Shown here one piece after another: positions 9,491-19,230 of a DNA stretch of 64,000 bases. How positions within the stretch are numbered: position 1 is the stretch's first letter; each line of letters starts with the position of its first letter. This DNA comes from Taishania sp964580465. GTDB taxonomy: Bacteria; Bacteroidota; Bacteroidia; Flavobacteriales_D; Crocinitomicaceae. The stretch lies in assembly GCA_964580465.1 (NCBI GenBank), contig CAZOKJ010000004.1, positions 57,222 to 121,221 of the forward strand. Reading direction: 5' to 3'. The notes under the pieces are model-generated. The model was not told the origin of the DNA. It was given only the letters and a program-made list of their open reading frames with translations, and ran no database searches. A program made the position numbers and the translations under genes.

Positions 9491-12400
9491 ATGAACTACA
9501 GAAAACTTAATGTTATTTTGGGTTGGGTAGTGTTTGCAATTGCAACGCTTGTCTATTTCTTAACATTGGAATCTACAGTCAGCTTGTGGGACTGTGGAGA
9601 ATACATCATGGCAGCCTACAAATTAGAGGTTGGCCACCCTCCAGGTGCTCCTTTGTTTATGTTGTTGGGACGTTTGTTTACTTTCTTTGCGGCTGAAACG
9701 GATGTGGCTGTTTGGATCAATAGAATGTCGGCACTTTCGAGTTCTTTTACCATTCTTTTCATGTTTTGGTCAATTACAGCATTGGTTAAAAAAATGGTGC
9801 TTGAAAGAAAAGAAGCATTGTCTAAAGGTGACATGATTGCTATTTTCGGTAGTGGTATTGTTGGCTCGTTAGCTTATACTTTTTCTGAGACATTTTGGTT
9901 CTCTGCTGTTGAAGGTGAGGTGTACGCTATGTCGTCATTGTTTACAGCATTGGTGTTCTGGGCTATTTTGAAATGGGATGAGGAAATGGCTTTGCTTCAA
10001 GGTGGGAAGCTATCAATAGAAGCTGCTCCAAATCGTTGGTTGTTGCTAATTTTATTCTTAATTGGTTTAGCGATTGGTGTTCACTTGTTAGGTATCTTGT
10101 TGGTTCCAGCTATTGGTTATTTAATTTATTTCCGTTTGTGGAAAACAATAACGCCAAAAACATTCATTCTTACTGGGTTGTTGTCTTTGGTTATTTTAGC
10201 TGTTATTCAAGAAGGTGTGATTCCTGGAACAATTTCAATGGCATCTTCTTTTGAGGTGTTGTTTAGAAACTCATTAGGGTTGCCTTTCTCTTGGGGTACT
10301 ATTTTCTTTTTTATTTTGTTGTTTGGTGGATTGGTTTTTGGAACACGTTATGCTCGTAAAAACAATAAAACTGTCCTTTACAATAGTTTGTTTGCATTGA
10401 TTTTTTTGTTCATTGGTTACGGATCTTTTGCTGTGATTGTTATTCGTTCAAATGCAGATACGCCAATGGATCAAAATAACCCTGAAAATCTAGTAAATTT
10501 ACATTCTTATTTAAAGCGTGAACAATATGGAAGTTCGCCATTATTATCGGGCCCTTATTGGAACTCAAAAGAAAATGGAGGACAAATGGTCGATGGTAGT
10601 TGGCAAATTGTGAACACGGATCAATGGGGTGATCGTTCAGCATCGTATGCTCGTCGCTTTGTTGTTTCTAAAAATGGAGCTGATTTAAAACCATTTTTGA
10701 AAGAAGAAGATGCAAAAAAGTACGCTTCTGAAGTTAAAGGGGAGTACAAAGAGAAGTTTTATGAAACAAATGCCGATTCACGTTTAAGATCGGTTGCTAC
10801 TTATTCTCAGACTACTTTATTTCCTCGTATGTATAGCTCAGACGAACCACGCAAAGTAGATGGATACAAAATGTGGTCTGGATATGACGCTTCTCGTAGA
10901 GATGGTGAATTAGGGAAAGATAATTTACCTTTGCCTTCATTTGGTGAGAATATCACTTATTTTGTTAAGTATCAAATGAATTGGATGTATTTTAGATACT
11001 TCTTGTGGAACTTTGCAGGCCGTCAAAATGATATTCAAGGTGACGGAAATCAAATGAATGGTAACTGGAAGTCTGGTTTCTCTTTTGTTGATGATGTTCG
11101 TTTAGGATCTCAAAAAGATGCTCCTTATTTTACAACTGAAAATAAAGCAAACAATAGTTTCTTCTTCATTCCTTTAGTGTTAGGATTAATCGGCTTGTTC
11201 TTTCATGCTTATCGCTCTCCTAAAGATGCTTTTGTCGTGTTTTTAGGCTTTTTGTTGACTGGTATTGCTATTGTAGTGTACTTAAATCAAAAAGTGTATG
11301 AGCCGCGCGAACGTGACTATGCTTATGCTGGTTCATTCTACTTCTTTGCGATGTGGATTGGTATTGGTATTTATGCAATGTACCATGCGTTTACTTCTTT
11401 TACAAAAGAACATTTTAAGAAATTTGGCATCATTGCTGGTGCTGGTCTTGTTTTATTCTTCATTTTTGACTTAAACAGCGAATATTCCTTGCCAAATGCA
11501 CTTTCTTGGATCACTATTGTTGTGATAGCAGCAGCTTTATTAGGAATTATGAAATTCTTAGGAAAAGTAACCAAGAGCGAAACGGTTGGTGCAACAGTGG
11601 CAACTATTCTTGGATTAACTGCTCCTATTTTAATGGGTGCACAAGGCTGGGATGATCACAACCGTAATGGTAAAACAACAGCTCATGATGTTGCTTACAA
11701 CTATTTGTACGATATCGCTCCGAATGGTGTTTTGTTTACTAACGGTGACAATGATACTTTCCCATTATGGTATATTCAAGAGGTTGAAAAATTCCGCACA
11801 GATGTACGCGTAGCGAACTTATCGTTGATGCAAACAGATTGGTACACGGCTCAAATGATGCGCAGAACGTATGATTCAGATCCATTGCCTATTAAATTTA
11901 CACCTGATCAAGTGTTAAGCACAGGAGGAACCGATTTTGTTCGTTTCAATAATAACTTATTAAACTTGTATTTATCGGGAGCTGTAAGCAACGACATTCT
12001 TAAAAAGATTGTTGATATGCGTGTAAAAGTGAGTCCTGTAGGTGCTGAGCAAGCATTGAATACGTTTGCAACAAGCATGAACTCTGTGTTTGCAACATTT
12101 GTTGTTTCTAATCCAAGTGCGCAAGCTCGCATTGGTCAGTTGAGAGAAATCATCACTCGCCCAGTTCAAACAGCAACAATTGGTGAAGATATTCATCAAA
12201 AAATGATGGCAGTGAGAGAGGTTTATTCTGCATTTAAAAATCAATCGATTTCTGCAAATGAAAACAGCATTAAATCGTTCCAATCTGCTTTAGATACAAT
12301 TGAAACTGGTTGGGAAACAATGGATTTGACTGAAGTTATGGCTTTTGTTCGCGATGATGCTAACATGTTAACGGCGCAAGGACGTTCAGATCGTTTCTTC

Positions 12401-13618
12401 CCAGGAACGAAGTTTATCTTAAAAGTAAATAAAGAAAACGTGTTGAAATCAGGTATTTTACCTGCTGATACAGATAAATCTAAGATTAGAGATTTTATTA
12501 CACTTTCATTTGATGCTTCTTACATCACCCGTGAGGAAGTAATGATGTTAGACATATTGGCTAATAATGATTGGAAACGTGGTATTTATTTCTCAAATGC
12601 TCGTGCAAGCAAGGTTTCTAACGCATTATTAGATGGTAACGCGTTGAAACAAACAGGTTCAAGTTTTGAAGTAAATCCTTTAAAAACAGATATTCCACTT
12701 GAAGTTGATGCACTTTATGCAAGTTTGATGAATGGCCAACATTTTGGAAATATGAAAGACCCTAAAGTGTTGACAGATTACTATGCACGTCGTCACGTGT
12801 ACATGTTTAGAAGCCAATTTGCTACATTGGCACGTTATTATATGCAACGTTTATCAATGGCTGAACAAATTAAAAACTTCCCAGAAGCGAATTTCCAAGG
12901 CTTGTTGATGCAGCCTGGAACGGATAGAGAAGACTTTATATATATCCGTGAAAACGCTGATAAAGTGATTGATGAGTGCAAAAAGAAAACAATTGCTATT
13001 TTGAACCGTGCACAAGAAGTAATGCCAGTTGAACATGTATTAGACTTGGGTGAAGCAAATATGGTTGCTACTTTCAAATTCCAAGGTGCTACTTATCCTC
13101 GCTATGCTGAAGGATTAACACTTGATTTTGTTCAAATGTATTATGACGCAGGAGATAGAGATGGTGCAGAGAAACTTGGAAAAACGTTGGCTAAACAGTA
13201 CAAGCAAGCAATTGAGTACTTTATGAATGCACCAGTACATATTGTACTTTCAAATGGAAATCAACCTTATTTGTTCTCTGCGCTAGATGCGTACTTACAG
13301 ATTTATTCTGCGGCTAATGATGCAACGGGTAATCCAAGTGGTGCTTTTGCTAAAGAAACAGAAGCGTATGTTAATGAATTATTAGGTAAACGTTTACCTT
13401 CTTTATACAGCAAGTTGCAAAATGACATTGCCAATGGCTCGGAAGCTTATCGTAGCGGTAGATCTTCTGATTTAATGTATCTTAAAGATTACATAGAAGC
13501 ATTAAGTGCGACACATGGCTTTGGTAATGGTACGGGCATAGACCCGAATGGAGCTTCTTCTGTTGATGTTCAGCAATTAATTGAACAGCAGATGAAACAA
13601 GATTCGGTTTTACCGTAA
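9491..13618 (+). CDS. DUF2723 (TMEM260-like) polytopic membrane protein, probable protein O-glycosyltransferase family
   Basis: 1375 residues. The N-terminal third is the DUF2723 domain, with the hallmark SLWDCGEYIMAAYKLEVGHP (residues 31-50) followed by PGAP. About ten hydrophobic helices lie within residues 1-320 and again at 530-710. The rest is a large soluble region with helical repeats. Human TMEM260, the eukaryotic member, is known as a protein O-mannosyltransferase (GT117), and the Asp/Glu in the first loop fits a GT-C fold. For the bacterial protein, protein O-glycosylation in the periplasm is an inference. A NodB deacetylase gene starts 15 bp downstream. Typical size for Bacteroidota members is about 1000-1400 residues. 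Confidence 0.85.
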   Translation: MNYRKLNVILGWVVFAIATLVYFLTLESTVSLWDCGEYIMAAYKLEVGHPPGAPLFMLLGRLFTFFAAETDVAVWINRMSALSSSFTILFMFWSITALVKKMVLERKEALSKGDMIAIFGSGIVGSLAYTFSETFWFSAVEGEVYAMSSLFTALVFWAILKWDEEMALLQGGKLSIEAAPNRWLLLILFLIGLAIGVHLLGILLVPAIGYLIYFRLWKTITPKTFILTGLLSLVILAVIQEGVIPGTISMASSFEVLFRNSLGLPFSWGTIFFFILLFGGLVFGTRYARKNNKTVLYNSLFALIFLFIGYGSFAVIVIRSNADTPMDQNNPENLVNLHSYLKREQYGSSPLLSGPYWNSKENGGQMVDGSWQIVNTDQWGDRSASYARRFVVSKNGADLKPFLKEEDAKKYASEVKGEYKEKFYETNADSRLRSVATYSQTTLFPRMYSSDEPRKVDGYKMWSGYDASRRDGELGKDNLPLPSFGENITYFVKYQMNWMYFRYFLWNFAGRQNDIQGDGNQMNGNWKSGFSFVDDVRLGSQKDAPYFTTENKANNSFFFIPLVLGLIGLFFHAYRSPKDAFVVFLGFLLTGIAIVVYLNQKVYEPRERDYAYAGSFYFFAMWIGIGIYAMYHAFTSFTKEHFKKFGIIAGAGLVLFFIFDLNSEYSLPNALSWITIVVIAAALLGIMKFLGKVTKSETVGATVATILGLTAPILMGAQGWDDHNRNGKTTAHDVAYNYLYDIAPNGVLFTNGDNDTFPLWYIQEVEKFRTDVRVANLSLMQTDWYTAQMMRRTYDSDPLPIKFTPDQVLSTGGTDFVRFNNNLLNLYLSGAVSNDILKKIVDMRVKVSPVGAEQALNTFATSMNSVFATFVVSNPSAQARIGQLREIITRPVQTATIGEDIHQKMMAVREVYSAFKNQSISANENSIKSFQSALDTIETGWETMDLTEVMAFVRDDANMLTAQGRSDRFFPGTKFILKVNKENVLKSGILPADTDKSKIRDFITLSFDASYITREEVMMLDILANNDWKRGIYFSNARASKVSNALLDGNALKQTGSSFEVNPLKTDIPLEVDALYASLMNGQHFGNMKDPKVLTDYYARRHVYMFRSQFATLARYYMQRLSMAEQIKNFPEANFQGLLMQPGTDREDFIYIRENADKVIDECKKKTIAILNRAQEVMPVEHVLDLGEANMVATFKFQGATYPRYAEGLTLDFVQMYYDAGDRDGAEKLGKTLAKQYKQAIEYFMNAPVHIVLSNGNQPYLFSALDAYLQIYSAANDATGNPSGAFAKETEAYVNELLGKRLPSLYSKLQNDIANGSEAYRSGRSSDLMYLKDYIEALSATHGFGNGTGIDPNGASSVDVQQLIEQQMKQDSVLP

Positions 13619-13633
13619 TAAAAAATTGTTGAT

Positions 13634-14236
13634 ATGTTTCGATCCCCCAAGCTCTTAAAAAAAGTTTTTCCTTTAAGACTTTGGGGGATTACTTCTTCTA
13701 AACAGGTCGTTTATCTAACCTTTGATGATGGTCCAATCCCTGAAGTGACTCCTTGGTTGTTGGATTTCTTGAAAGAAAAGGGTATTAAGGCTACTTTTTT
13801 CTGTGTTGGAGACAACGTTGTGCGCTATCCTGAACTTTATCAACGCATCTTGACTGATGGACACCAAGTGGGAAACCATACGATGAAACACCAAAATGGG
13901 ATGAAAACGCCCCAAGAAGAGTATTTAGCATCAATTGATGAGGCGTCCAAAGTGATAGATTCACATCTTTTTAGGCCTCCCTATGGACGTTTAGATAGAA
14001 GACTAGACAAAGCGCTGTCAAAAAGATTTAAGATTGTTATGTGGACATGGCTTTCCAAAGATTATAGTGTAAGTATTCCGCCTTCCAAGATCATCGCAGC
14101 TGCCAATCGCATCAAAGCAGGTGATATTTTAGTGTTTCATGACAATCAAAAAACAGCCCATCGCTTACAAGAAATACTCCCACCTATTGTTGAGTTATTG
14201 TTGGCAAAGAAGATGACATTTAGTGTGATTGAGTAG
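13634..14236 (+). CDS. Polysaccharide deacetylase (NodB homology) family protein
   Basis: 200 residues. The NodB motifs are in order: TFDDGP (catalytic and metal Asp), GNHTMKH (metal His pair), RPPYG and the final ILVFHDN. No signal peptide or membrane anchor is visible; the start MFRSPKLLKKVFPLRLWG is basic and only slightly hydrophobic, so the location is uncertain. It is predicted to remove N- or O-acetyl groups from a glycan. It is 15 bp downstream of the DUF2723 gene, so the pair is probably cotranscribed, which suggests but does not prove a shared role in envelope or protein glycans. Confidence 0.88.
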   Translation: MFRSPKLLKKVFPLRLWGITSSKQVVYLTFDDGPIPEVTPWLLDFLKEKGIKATFFCVGDNVVRYPELYQRILTDGHQVGNHTMKHQNGMKTPQEEYLASIDEASKVIDSHLFRPPYGRLDRRLDKALSKRFKIVMWTWLSKDYSVSIPPSKIIAAANRIKAGDILVFHDNQKTAHRLQEILPPIVELLLAKKMTFSVIE

Positions 14237-14299
14237 GTACTTCCGTTTTACAAAATATAACAGAAAACACTTTATCACTACTGCATTCCACTTTTGAGT

Positions 14300-16573
14300 T
14301 TAATGTATTGCATTTTTATCCACTGTAAATTTAATCGCATTAGCTGTTGTTTTGGTGCGCAAGTGATACATACCTGTCTTCAATCCTTTTTCCCATGTAG
14401 AAAAGTGCATTTTTGTTAGCTTCTCAAAGTCTGGATGAATCATGTAGCAATTCAATGCTTGTGATTGACAAATAAAAGCAGCACGATCTACTGCTTGGTT
14501 GATGATGGTTTCTGGAGTAACTTCCCAAGCTGTTTTGTATAATTCCTTAACATGGGCTGGGATTTCCTCAATGTGCTGAATAGAACCATTGGATGAAATC
14601 ACTTTTTGACGGATTTCTTTTGTCCACAACCCTTCTTTAACTAAGTCTTTCAATAAATGCTTGTTGATGTTGATAAATTCTCCGGATTGCACACGTCTTA
14701 TTTGAATGTTGGAAGCATAAGGTTCAAAACTCTCATTGTTTCCTAATAATTGAGCTGTTGCAGATGTTGGCATGGGTGCAAGTAGCAACGAATTTCGCAT
14801 GCCGTATTGTTTGACTTCTTGTTTTAAGGTTTCCCAATCCCAACGATTGCTCGGCGTTACGCCCCAAAGGTCAAATTGGAATATCCCTTTTGAGGTAGGA
14901 GAATTCACATAACTTTCATAAGAACCTTCCTCTTTAGCTAAATCTTTTGAAGCAGTAATTGCAGCAAAATAGAGGGTTTCAAAAATGGAAATGTTGAGCG
15001 CCCTTGCTTCTTCTGATTCGAATGGATATTTCATCAAAATATAAGCATCAGCTAAACCTTGAACGCCTATGCCTATTGGTCGGTGTTGAATGCTCGTGTT
15101 TTTAGCTTCAACAATAGGATAGTCGTTTGCATCAATAAGTTTGTTTAAGTTGATAGCTACTTGGTAGGTCACATCATATAATTTTTGAAAATCAAATGTA
15201 GCAGATTCAGATACAAATTTTGAAAGAGCGATAGAAGCCAAACTACAAGCGGCTACGTCATTTGAATCAGTATATTGAACAATTTCTGTAGAAAGATTAG
15301 ATGATTTTATCGTTCCTAAATGTTGTTGATTAGATTTTGTATTGACAGCATCTTTGTACAACATATATGGCATACCTGTTTCAATTTGAGCTTCCAATAT
15401 CTTCAACCATAAATCTTGTGCTTGGATGGTTTCTCTGCCTTTTCCTTCTTTTTCGTAGCGTGAGTAAAGCATTTCAAAATCCTTGCCATGAACATTGCTC
15501 AAACCAGGGCATTCGTTGGGACACATTAAAGTCCATACACCGTTTTCTTTAACACGCTGCATGAATAAGTCAGGAATCCAAAGACCATAGGACAAATCAC
15601 GTGCACGGAGTTCTTCTTTTCCGTGATTTTTTTTCAATTCCAAAAATTCAACAATTTGAGCATGCCAAGGTTCTAAATAAACAGCAATGGAGCCTTTACG
15701 TCTTCCTCCTCCTTGATTGACAAACTTAGCGGTGTCATTAAAAACACGTATCATTGGAATAATGCCGCTCGCAGTGCCATTTGTTTGTTTTACATACGAA
15801 CCTTTTGCTCGCACATCGTGGATAGCCAACCCAATCCCTCCTGAGAATTGAGATACTTTAGCACTTGATTTTAAGGTTTCAAAAATACCATCTATACTGT
15901 CTTCCTTGATGCTTAATGAAAAAGAGGAAAGCATTTGAGATTTGACTGTTCCAGCGTTGAAAAGGGTAGTGCTTGCATGTGTAAACCAGCCTTCAGATAG
16001 CATGTTATAAGTTTGAATTACAGAAGCAAGATCTCGTTTATGTATGCCCACAGCCACTCGCATGAGCATTTGTTGTGGACGTTCTGCTATTTCACCATTT
16101 AATTGTAATAAATAAGAGCGACATAAGTTTTTAAACCCAAAGAAATCATATTTAAAATCACGGTCGTAAACAATGGTCGAATCAAGCAATTCTTTGTTGT
16201 ATTGAACGATTTCATACACTTCTTGTGCTATGATTGGTGCTTTTTCCCCAGTTTTTGGATCAATATAGTGATACAAATCGTTGATGACTTCTGAAAATGA
16301 CTCCTTGGTCTCTTTATGGAGGTTAGAAACGGCAATTCGGGAAGCCAATAAAGCATAATCTGGGTGCTCAATGGAACGAGTGGCAGCTACTTCGGCCGCC
16401 AAATTGTCTAAATCTACAGTAGAGATGCCATCGTAAATTTTTTCAATCACTTTCATAGCAACGATTTCAGGTGATACGATCGGGTCTAAACCGTAGCACA
16501 TTTTCATGATTCGAGCGGTGATTTTATCAAACTTGATGGATTCCTTTCTCCCATCTCTTTTTAATACGTACAT
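14300..16573 (-). CDS. nrdA: Ribonucleotide reductase alpha-subunit homologue lacking catalytic residues
   Basis: 757 residues of eukaryote/Flavobacteria-like class Ia RNR alpha, open from end to end. The ATP cone (MYVLKRDGRKE..KITARI) and the body (LFNAGT, FSGGIGLAIH, FVNQGGGRRKGS, LMCPNECPGL) are easy to align. Key sites are changed. The thiyl-radical Cys (human C429) is Ser428 in SSNLSTEI, codon TCT. The redox partner C218 is Ser217 in MLSSFSL, also TCT. Only the third Cys (C444) is kept, as Cys443 in AACSLAS. The radical-transfer Tyr-Tyr dyad in GMYYLRT reads GMYHLRT (Y736, H737). The protein ends ~20 residues later without the usual Cys-x-x-Cys tail. Asp in the loop VDQGG is Asn. It cannot reduce ribonucleotides by the known mechanism. 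It lies 22 bp downstream of a deleted nrdB. Family assignment is sure; the function of this copy is unknown. Confidence 0.93.
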   Translation of the reverse strand: MYVLKRDGRKESIKFDKITARIMKMCYGLDPIVSPEIVAMKVIEKIYDGISTVDLDNLAAEVAATRSIEHPDYALLASRIAVSNLHKETKESFSEVINDLYHYIDPKTGEKAPIIAQEVYEIVQYNKELLDSTIVYDRDFKYDFFGFKNLCRSYLLQLNGEIAERPQQMLMRVAVGIHKRDLASVIQTYNMLSEGWFTHASTTLFNAGTVKSQMLSSFSLSIKEDSIDGIFETLKSSAKVSQFSGGIGLAIHDVRAKGSYVKQTNGTASGIIPMIRVFNDTAKFVNQGGGRRKGSIAVYLEPWHAQIVEFLELKKNHGKEELRARDLSYGLWIPDLFMQRVKENGVWTLMCPNECPGLSNVHGKDFEMLYSRYEKEGKGRETIQAQDLWLKILEAQIETGMPYMLYKDAVNTKSNQQHLGTIKSSNLSTEIVQYTDSNDVAACSLASIALSKFVSESATFDFQKLYDVTYQVAINLNKLIDANDYPIVEAKNTSIQHRPIGIGVQGLADAYILMKYPFESEEARALNISIFETLYFAAITASKDLAKEEGSYESYVNSPTSKGIFQFDLWGVTPSNRWDWETLKQEVKQYGMRNSLLLAPMPTSATAQLLGNNESFEPYASNIQIRRVQSGEFININKHLLKDLVKEGLWTKEIRQKVISSNGSIQHIEEIPAHVKELYKTAWEVTPETIINQAVDRAAFICQSQALNCYMIHPDFEKLTKMHFSTWEKGLKTGMYHLRTKTTANAIKFTVDKNAIH

Positions 16574-16595
16574 AGTTTATAGTCAGTTTGTTTCG

Positions 16596-17162
16596 TTATC
16601 TAATTTGATTGTTTTTAGCCATTCTATCCATAAAATCAAATGGATTGGTAGTATTGTATATTTTTTCACTTCCAAGTTCCACTAATAGTCGTTCGGCAAA
16701 ACTTCCGTTTTTAATCCAACGCATCGCCCATTTAGCTTTGTGTTTCACACAATGGATGGTTTCGATGGCATTGAAAAGATGGTTTTTTTCTTCTAAATCT
16801 TTTATATAAGTATCTATCAGCAAGGAATAGGTTTCAGAGTGGACGTTTTCTACACTTATTTGAAAGTCATAAAAAAACTTTGCTTCTGTGTATTGTACTT
16901 CTGCTAAGAAATTTTCCGCTAAGTTTTCGTTTACGATACCGTCCGAAGCAGCAAAGAATGCAAGTACATGTTTAATGAAAAAGCGTTCGTCATCGTTTAA
17001 TTTATTGTCCCAATCTAGAATGTCTGGAGTTAAATCAATTTCTTCAACTGTCCAACATCCAGCCGCAGCCTTTTTGTAAAAAGACCAGATGTCGTTGTGC
17101 TGAATAGGAAATAAAACAAACCTGTCTTTGTTTTCCTGTAAAATTGGTTCAATTTGTTCCAT
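16596..17162 (-). CDS. nrdB: Ribonucleotide reductase beta-subunit homologue with internal deletion
   Basis: 188 residues against a usual ~325. The N-terminal part aligns well with class Ia beta: LFPI.HNDIW, CWTVEEIDL (Trp37), FFAASDGIVNENL (metal ligand Asp74) and VENVHSETYSLLIDTYIKD (ligands Glu105, His108, radical-type Tyr112). At residue 158 the sequence jumps from GSFAER straight to LLVELGSEKIYNTTNPFDFM. In normal NrdB these parts are about 105 residues apart. The missing part carries the other three iron ligands (the Glu of AVEGIFF and the Glu/His of RDEGLH). The C-terminal tail that docks in the alpha subunit is also gone. The frame is kept. First gene of a pair with the nrdA homologue. 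Confidence 0.92.
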   Translation of the reverse strand: MEQIEPILQENKDRFVLFPIQHNDIWSFYKKAAAGCWTVEEIDLTPDILDWDNKLNDDERFFIKHVLAFFAASDGIVNENLAENFLAEVQYTEAKFFYDFQISVENVHSETYSLLIDTYIKDLEEKNHLFNAIETIHCVKHKAKWAMRWIKNGSFAERLLVELGSEKIYNTTNPFDFMDRMAKNNQIR

Positions 17163-17436
17163 TTGTTTGTTTTGTAGTAATGTGTGTGAGTAGTTGGTGT
17201 GCTAACTTTTGCTACTTGTTTACAAAAATTGGCAAAATAAAATCGAAATACAACTAAAGAAATTCACATTTCATTTTCATTATTAACATTTCTGTTTTTA
17301 ACTCCTTTGCTAACAGTGCTTCCAGCAGTTTTAAACACTCGTTTTAATTTTATCCACATTAAATTGACAATAATTTAGCTACTCATTGATAAGGTATTCT
17401 ACAAATTTTATATCTTGCATTGTGAAATGACTACTT

Positions 17437-18174
17437 ATGAGTTTAAAATTGTCAATGTATCAAGGACTTTTGGCATTTTTTCGTTTGCCTTACGTGGATG
17501 GTTTAAGTCATTTACTTTTTCCATCGGTGTGTATTATTTGTCACGAAGAGTTGACCGTCGATGAAAAAAATTGCTGCTCTATTTGCGAAGCAGAACTTTC
17601 TTACACGCATTTTGAAAAGTATGAAGAAGAAACAGATTTGGATCGGCTTTTTTGGGGTCGTGTTCCCATTGTTTCGAGTTTTTCATTGTTGTTTTTTGAA
17701 AAAGAAAACACTACTCGTTTTGTTTTGCATGCCTTGAAATACAAAAACCGCTCTGATGTTGCCATTGATTTCGGTGCTCGAATTGGCTCTCGATTAGCTA
17801 CTTTACCTAAAATGCAGCAAATAGATTTACTCATTCCTGTTCCTATTCACACAAAAAAGCGACATATTCGTGGTTATAACCAAAGTGAGAAGTTGATTGA
17901 TGGCATTGTTCAACAATTTCCAAAAAAGGTTGACTTTTCAATTATACAACGAAAGAAGCATCACCAAAGTCAAACTAAATTAGGACGTTTTCAACGTTGG
18001 GACAATATGGCAGATTTGTTTATTGTAAATGAACGGATTCGCAATTATCAACACATTGCTTTAGTGGATGATGTGGTAACTACTGGAGCAACACTTGAAG
18101 CCATTGCACAAGAAATTTTAAAAATAGCACCTTCCATTCAAATAAGTATTATTAGTTTAGCAGTTGCAAAATAA
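17437..18174 (+). CDS. comF: ComF family protein (amidophosphoribosyltransferase-like)
   Basis: 245 residues. An N-terminal zinc-ribbon region has Cys pairs (CIICHEE and CCSICEAE, residues 32-52). A phosphoribosyltransferase domain follows, with PVPIHTKKRHIRGYNQSE and the PRPP-binding loop LVDDVVTTGATLE (about 208-220). ComF proteins take part in DNA uptake and transformation in several bacteria; their exact reaction is not settled. No other competence gene is nearby. A FAD oxidoreductase gene starts 6 bp downstream. Confidence 0.88.
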   Translation: MSLKLSMYQGLLAFFRLPYVDGLSHLLFPSVCIICHEELTVDEKNCCSICEAELSYTHFEKYEEETDLDRLFWGRVPIVSSFSLLFFEKENTTRFVLHALKYKNRSDVAIDFGARIGSRLATLPKMQQIDLLIPVPIHTKKRHIRGYNQSEKLIDGIVQQFPKKVDFSIIQRKKHHQSQTKLGRFQRWDNMADLFIVNERIRNYQHIALVDDVVTTGATLEAIAQEILKIAPSIQISIISLAVAK

Positions 18175-18180
18175 GCAAAG

Positions 18181-19230
18181 ATGAAAAAAATATTGGTAGT
18201 GGGAGCAGGTTTGGCTGGTAGTTGTGTAAGTTACCAACTAGCTGAACAAGGGTGTGAGGTTGAATTGTTGGATAGTTCCACAAATGTGTGTACACGTGTT
18301 TCGGGAGGTTCTATCAATCCATTGGTTTTTCGTCGAATGACTAAAAGCTGGCGAGTTGATGAATTTTTGCCTTATGGAAAACAATTTTATAAGTCAGCTG
18401 AACAATTGGCTCATCGTCAACTGATGTTTCCCGTACAAATTAGACGTTTTTTTGCCTCTGAACAGGAACGCAATTATTGGTTGAAGCGTCAAGAAACAAG
18501 CGAATATTCATCTTATATGCATCCTATCACCGAAGAAGATGAAACCATCGTTCCTTATGCAAATACTTTTGGTTCTGGTCGGGTGAAAGAAGGGTATTAT
18601 TTAGACGTTGATAATTTGTTGCAAGCACTTCAAAGTCACCCACAAATTACTGTAAAAAAAGAGCGAATGGAGTACGATTTATTAGATCCTGTAACCGCTC
18701 AATATGCCAATCAACAATATGATTTTGTTGTTTTTTGTGAAGGCTATGAAATAAAAAACAACCCATGGTTCAACCACTTAGCAATTGATCCTACGAAAGG
18801 GGAGGTGCTTTCTGTTCAGGTAGAAGGTCTGTCAACTTCTGAATCGTTTAACCGCAAATGTTTTACTTTCTACATCGGTGATAATACCTATAAAATTGGG
18901 GCAACGTATGATTGGCACACAGATGACACGACGTTAACAGAAACAGGTAAATTGTTGTTGTTAGATAACTTAAAATCACTTACACCACATCCTGCGACTG
19001 TTGTAGGTCAAGAAGCTGGCGTGCGTCCGACTACCAAAGACAGAAGACCTTATATTGGTAAGCATCCAAAATTTGATCGTTTGGTTGTTTTTAATGGTCT
19101 TGGAGCAAAAGGTTTTATGATTGCGCCTTTGTTGTCGTTAGAATTGGTGCATCATTTATTAAAAGGTACTGATTTGGACAAAGAGTGCGTTTTTAGCGAA
19201 ACGAAAAGACTAAAAGAACACTTTTCTTAA
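18181..19230 (+). CDS. FAD-dependent oxidoreductase (DAO/glycine-oxidase fold)
   Basis: 349 residues. An N-terminal dinucleotide-binding site (ILVVGAGLAGSCVSYQLAEQ) is followed by ELLDS, the acidic end of the second strand. The C-terminal half has GVRPTTKDRRPYIGKHP and FNGLGAKGFMIAPL, the pattern of D-amino-acid-oxidase-like enzymes including the oxidase half of MnmC. Small size and the lack of a methyltransferase half argue against full MnmC. No signal peptide, so cytosolic. Linked to comF by a 6-bp gap. The substrate cannot be told from sequence. Confidence 0.82.
   Translation: MKKILVVGAGLAGSCVSYQLAEQGCEVELLDSSTNVCTRVSGGSINPLVFRRMTKSWRVDEFLPYGKQFYKSAEQLAHRQLMFPVQIRRFFASEQERNYWLKRQETSEYSSYMHPITEEDETIVPYANTFGSGRVKEGYYLDVDNLLQALQSHPQITVKKERMEYDLLDPVTAQYANQQYDFVVFCEGYEIKNNPWFNHLAIDPTKGEVLSVQVEGLSTSESFNRKCFTFYIGDNTYKIGATYDWHTDDTTLTETGKLLLLDNLKSLTPHPATVVGQEAGVRPTTKDRRPYIGKHPKFDRLVVFNGLGAKGFMIAPLLSLELVHHLLKGTDLDKECVFSETKRLKEHFS

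Noticed and set aside
17437..18174. Competence gene cluster
   Set aside because: comF stands alone next to an unrelated oxidoreductase; no other DNA-uptake gene is in the window.
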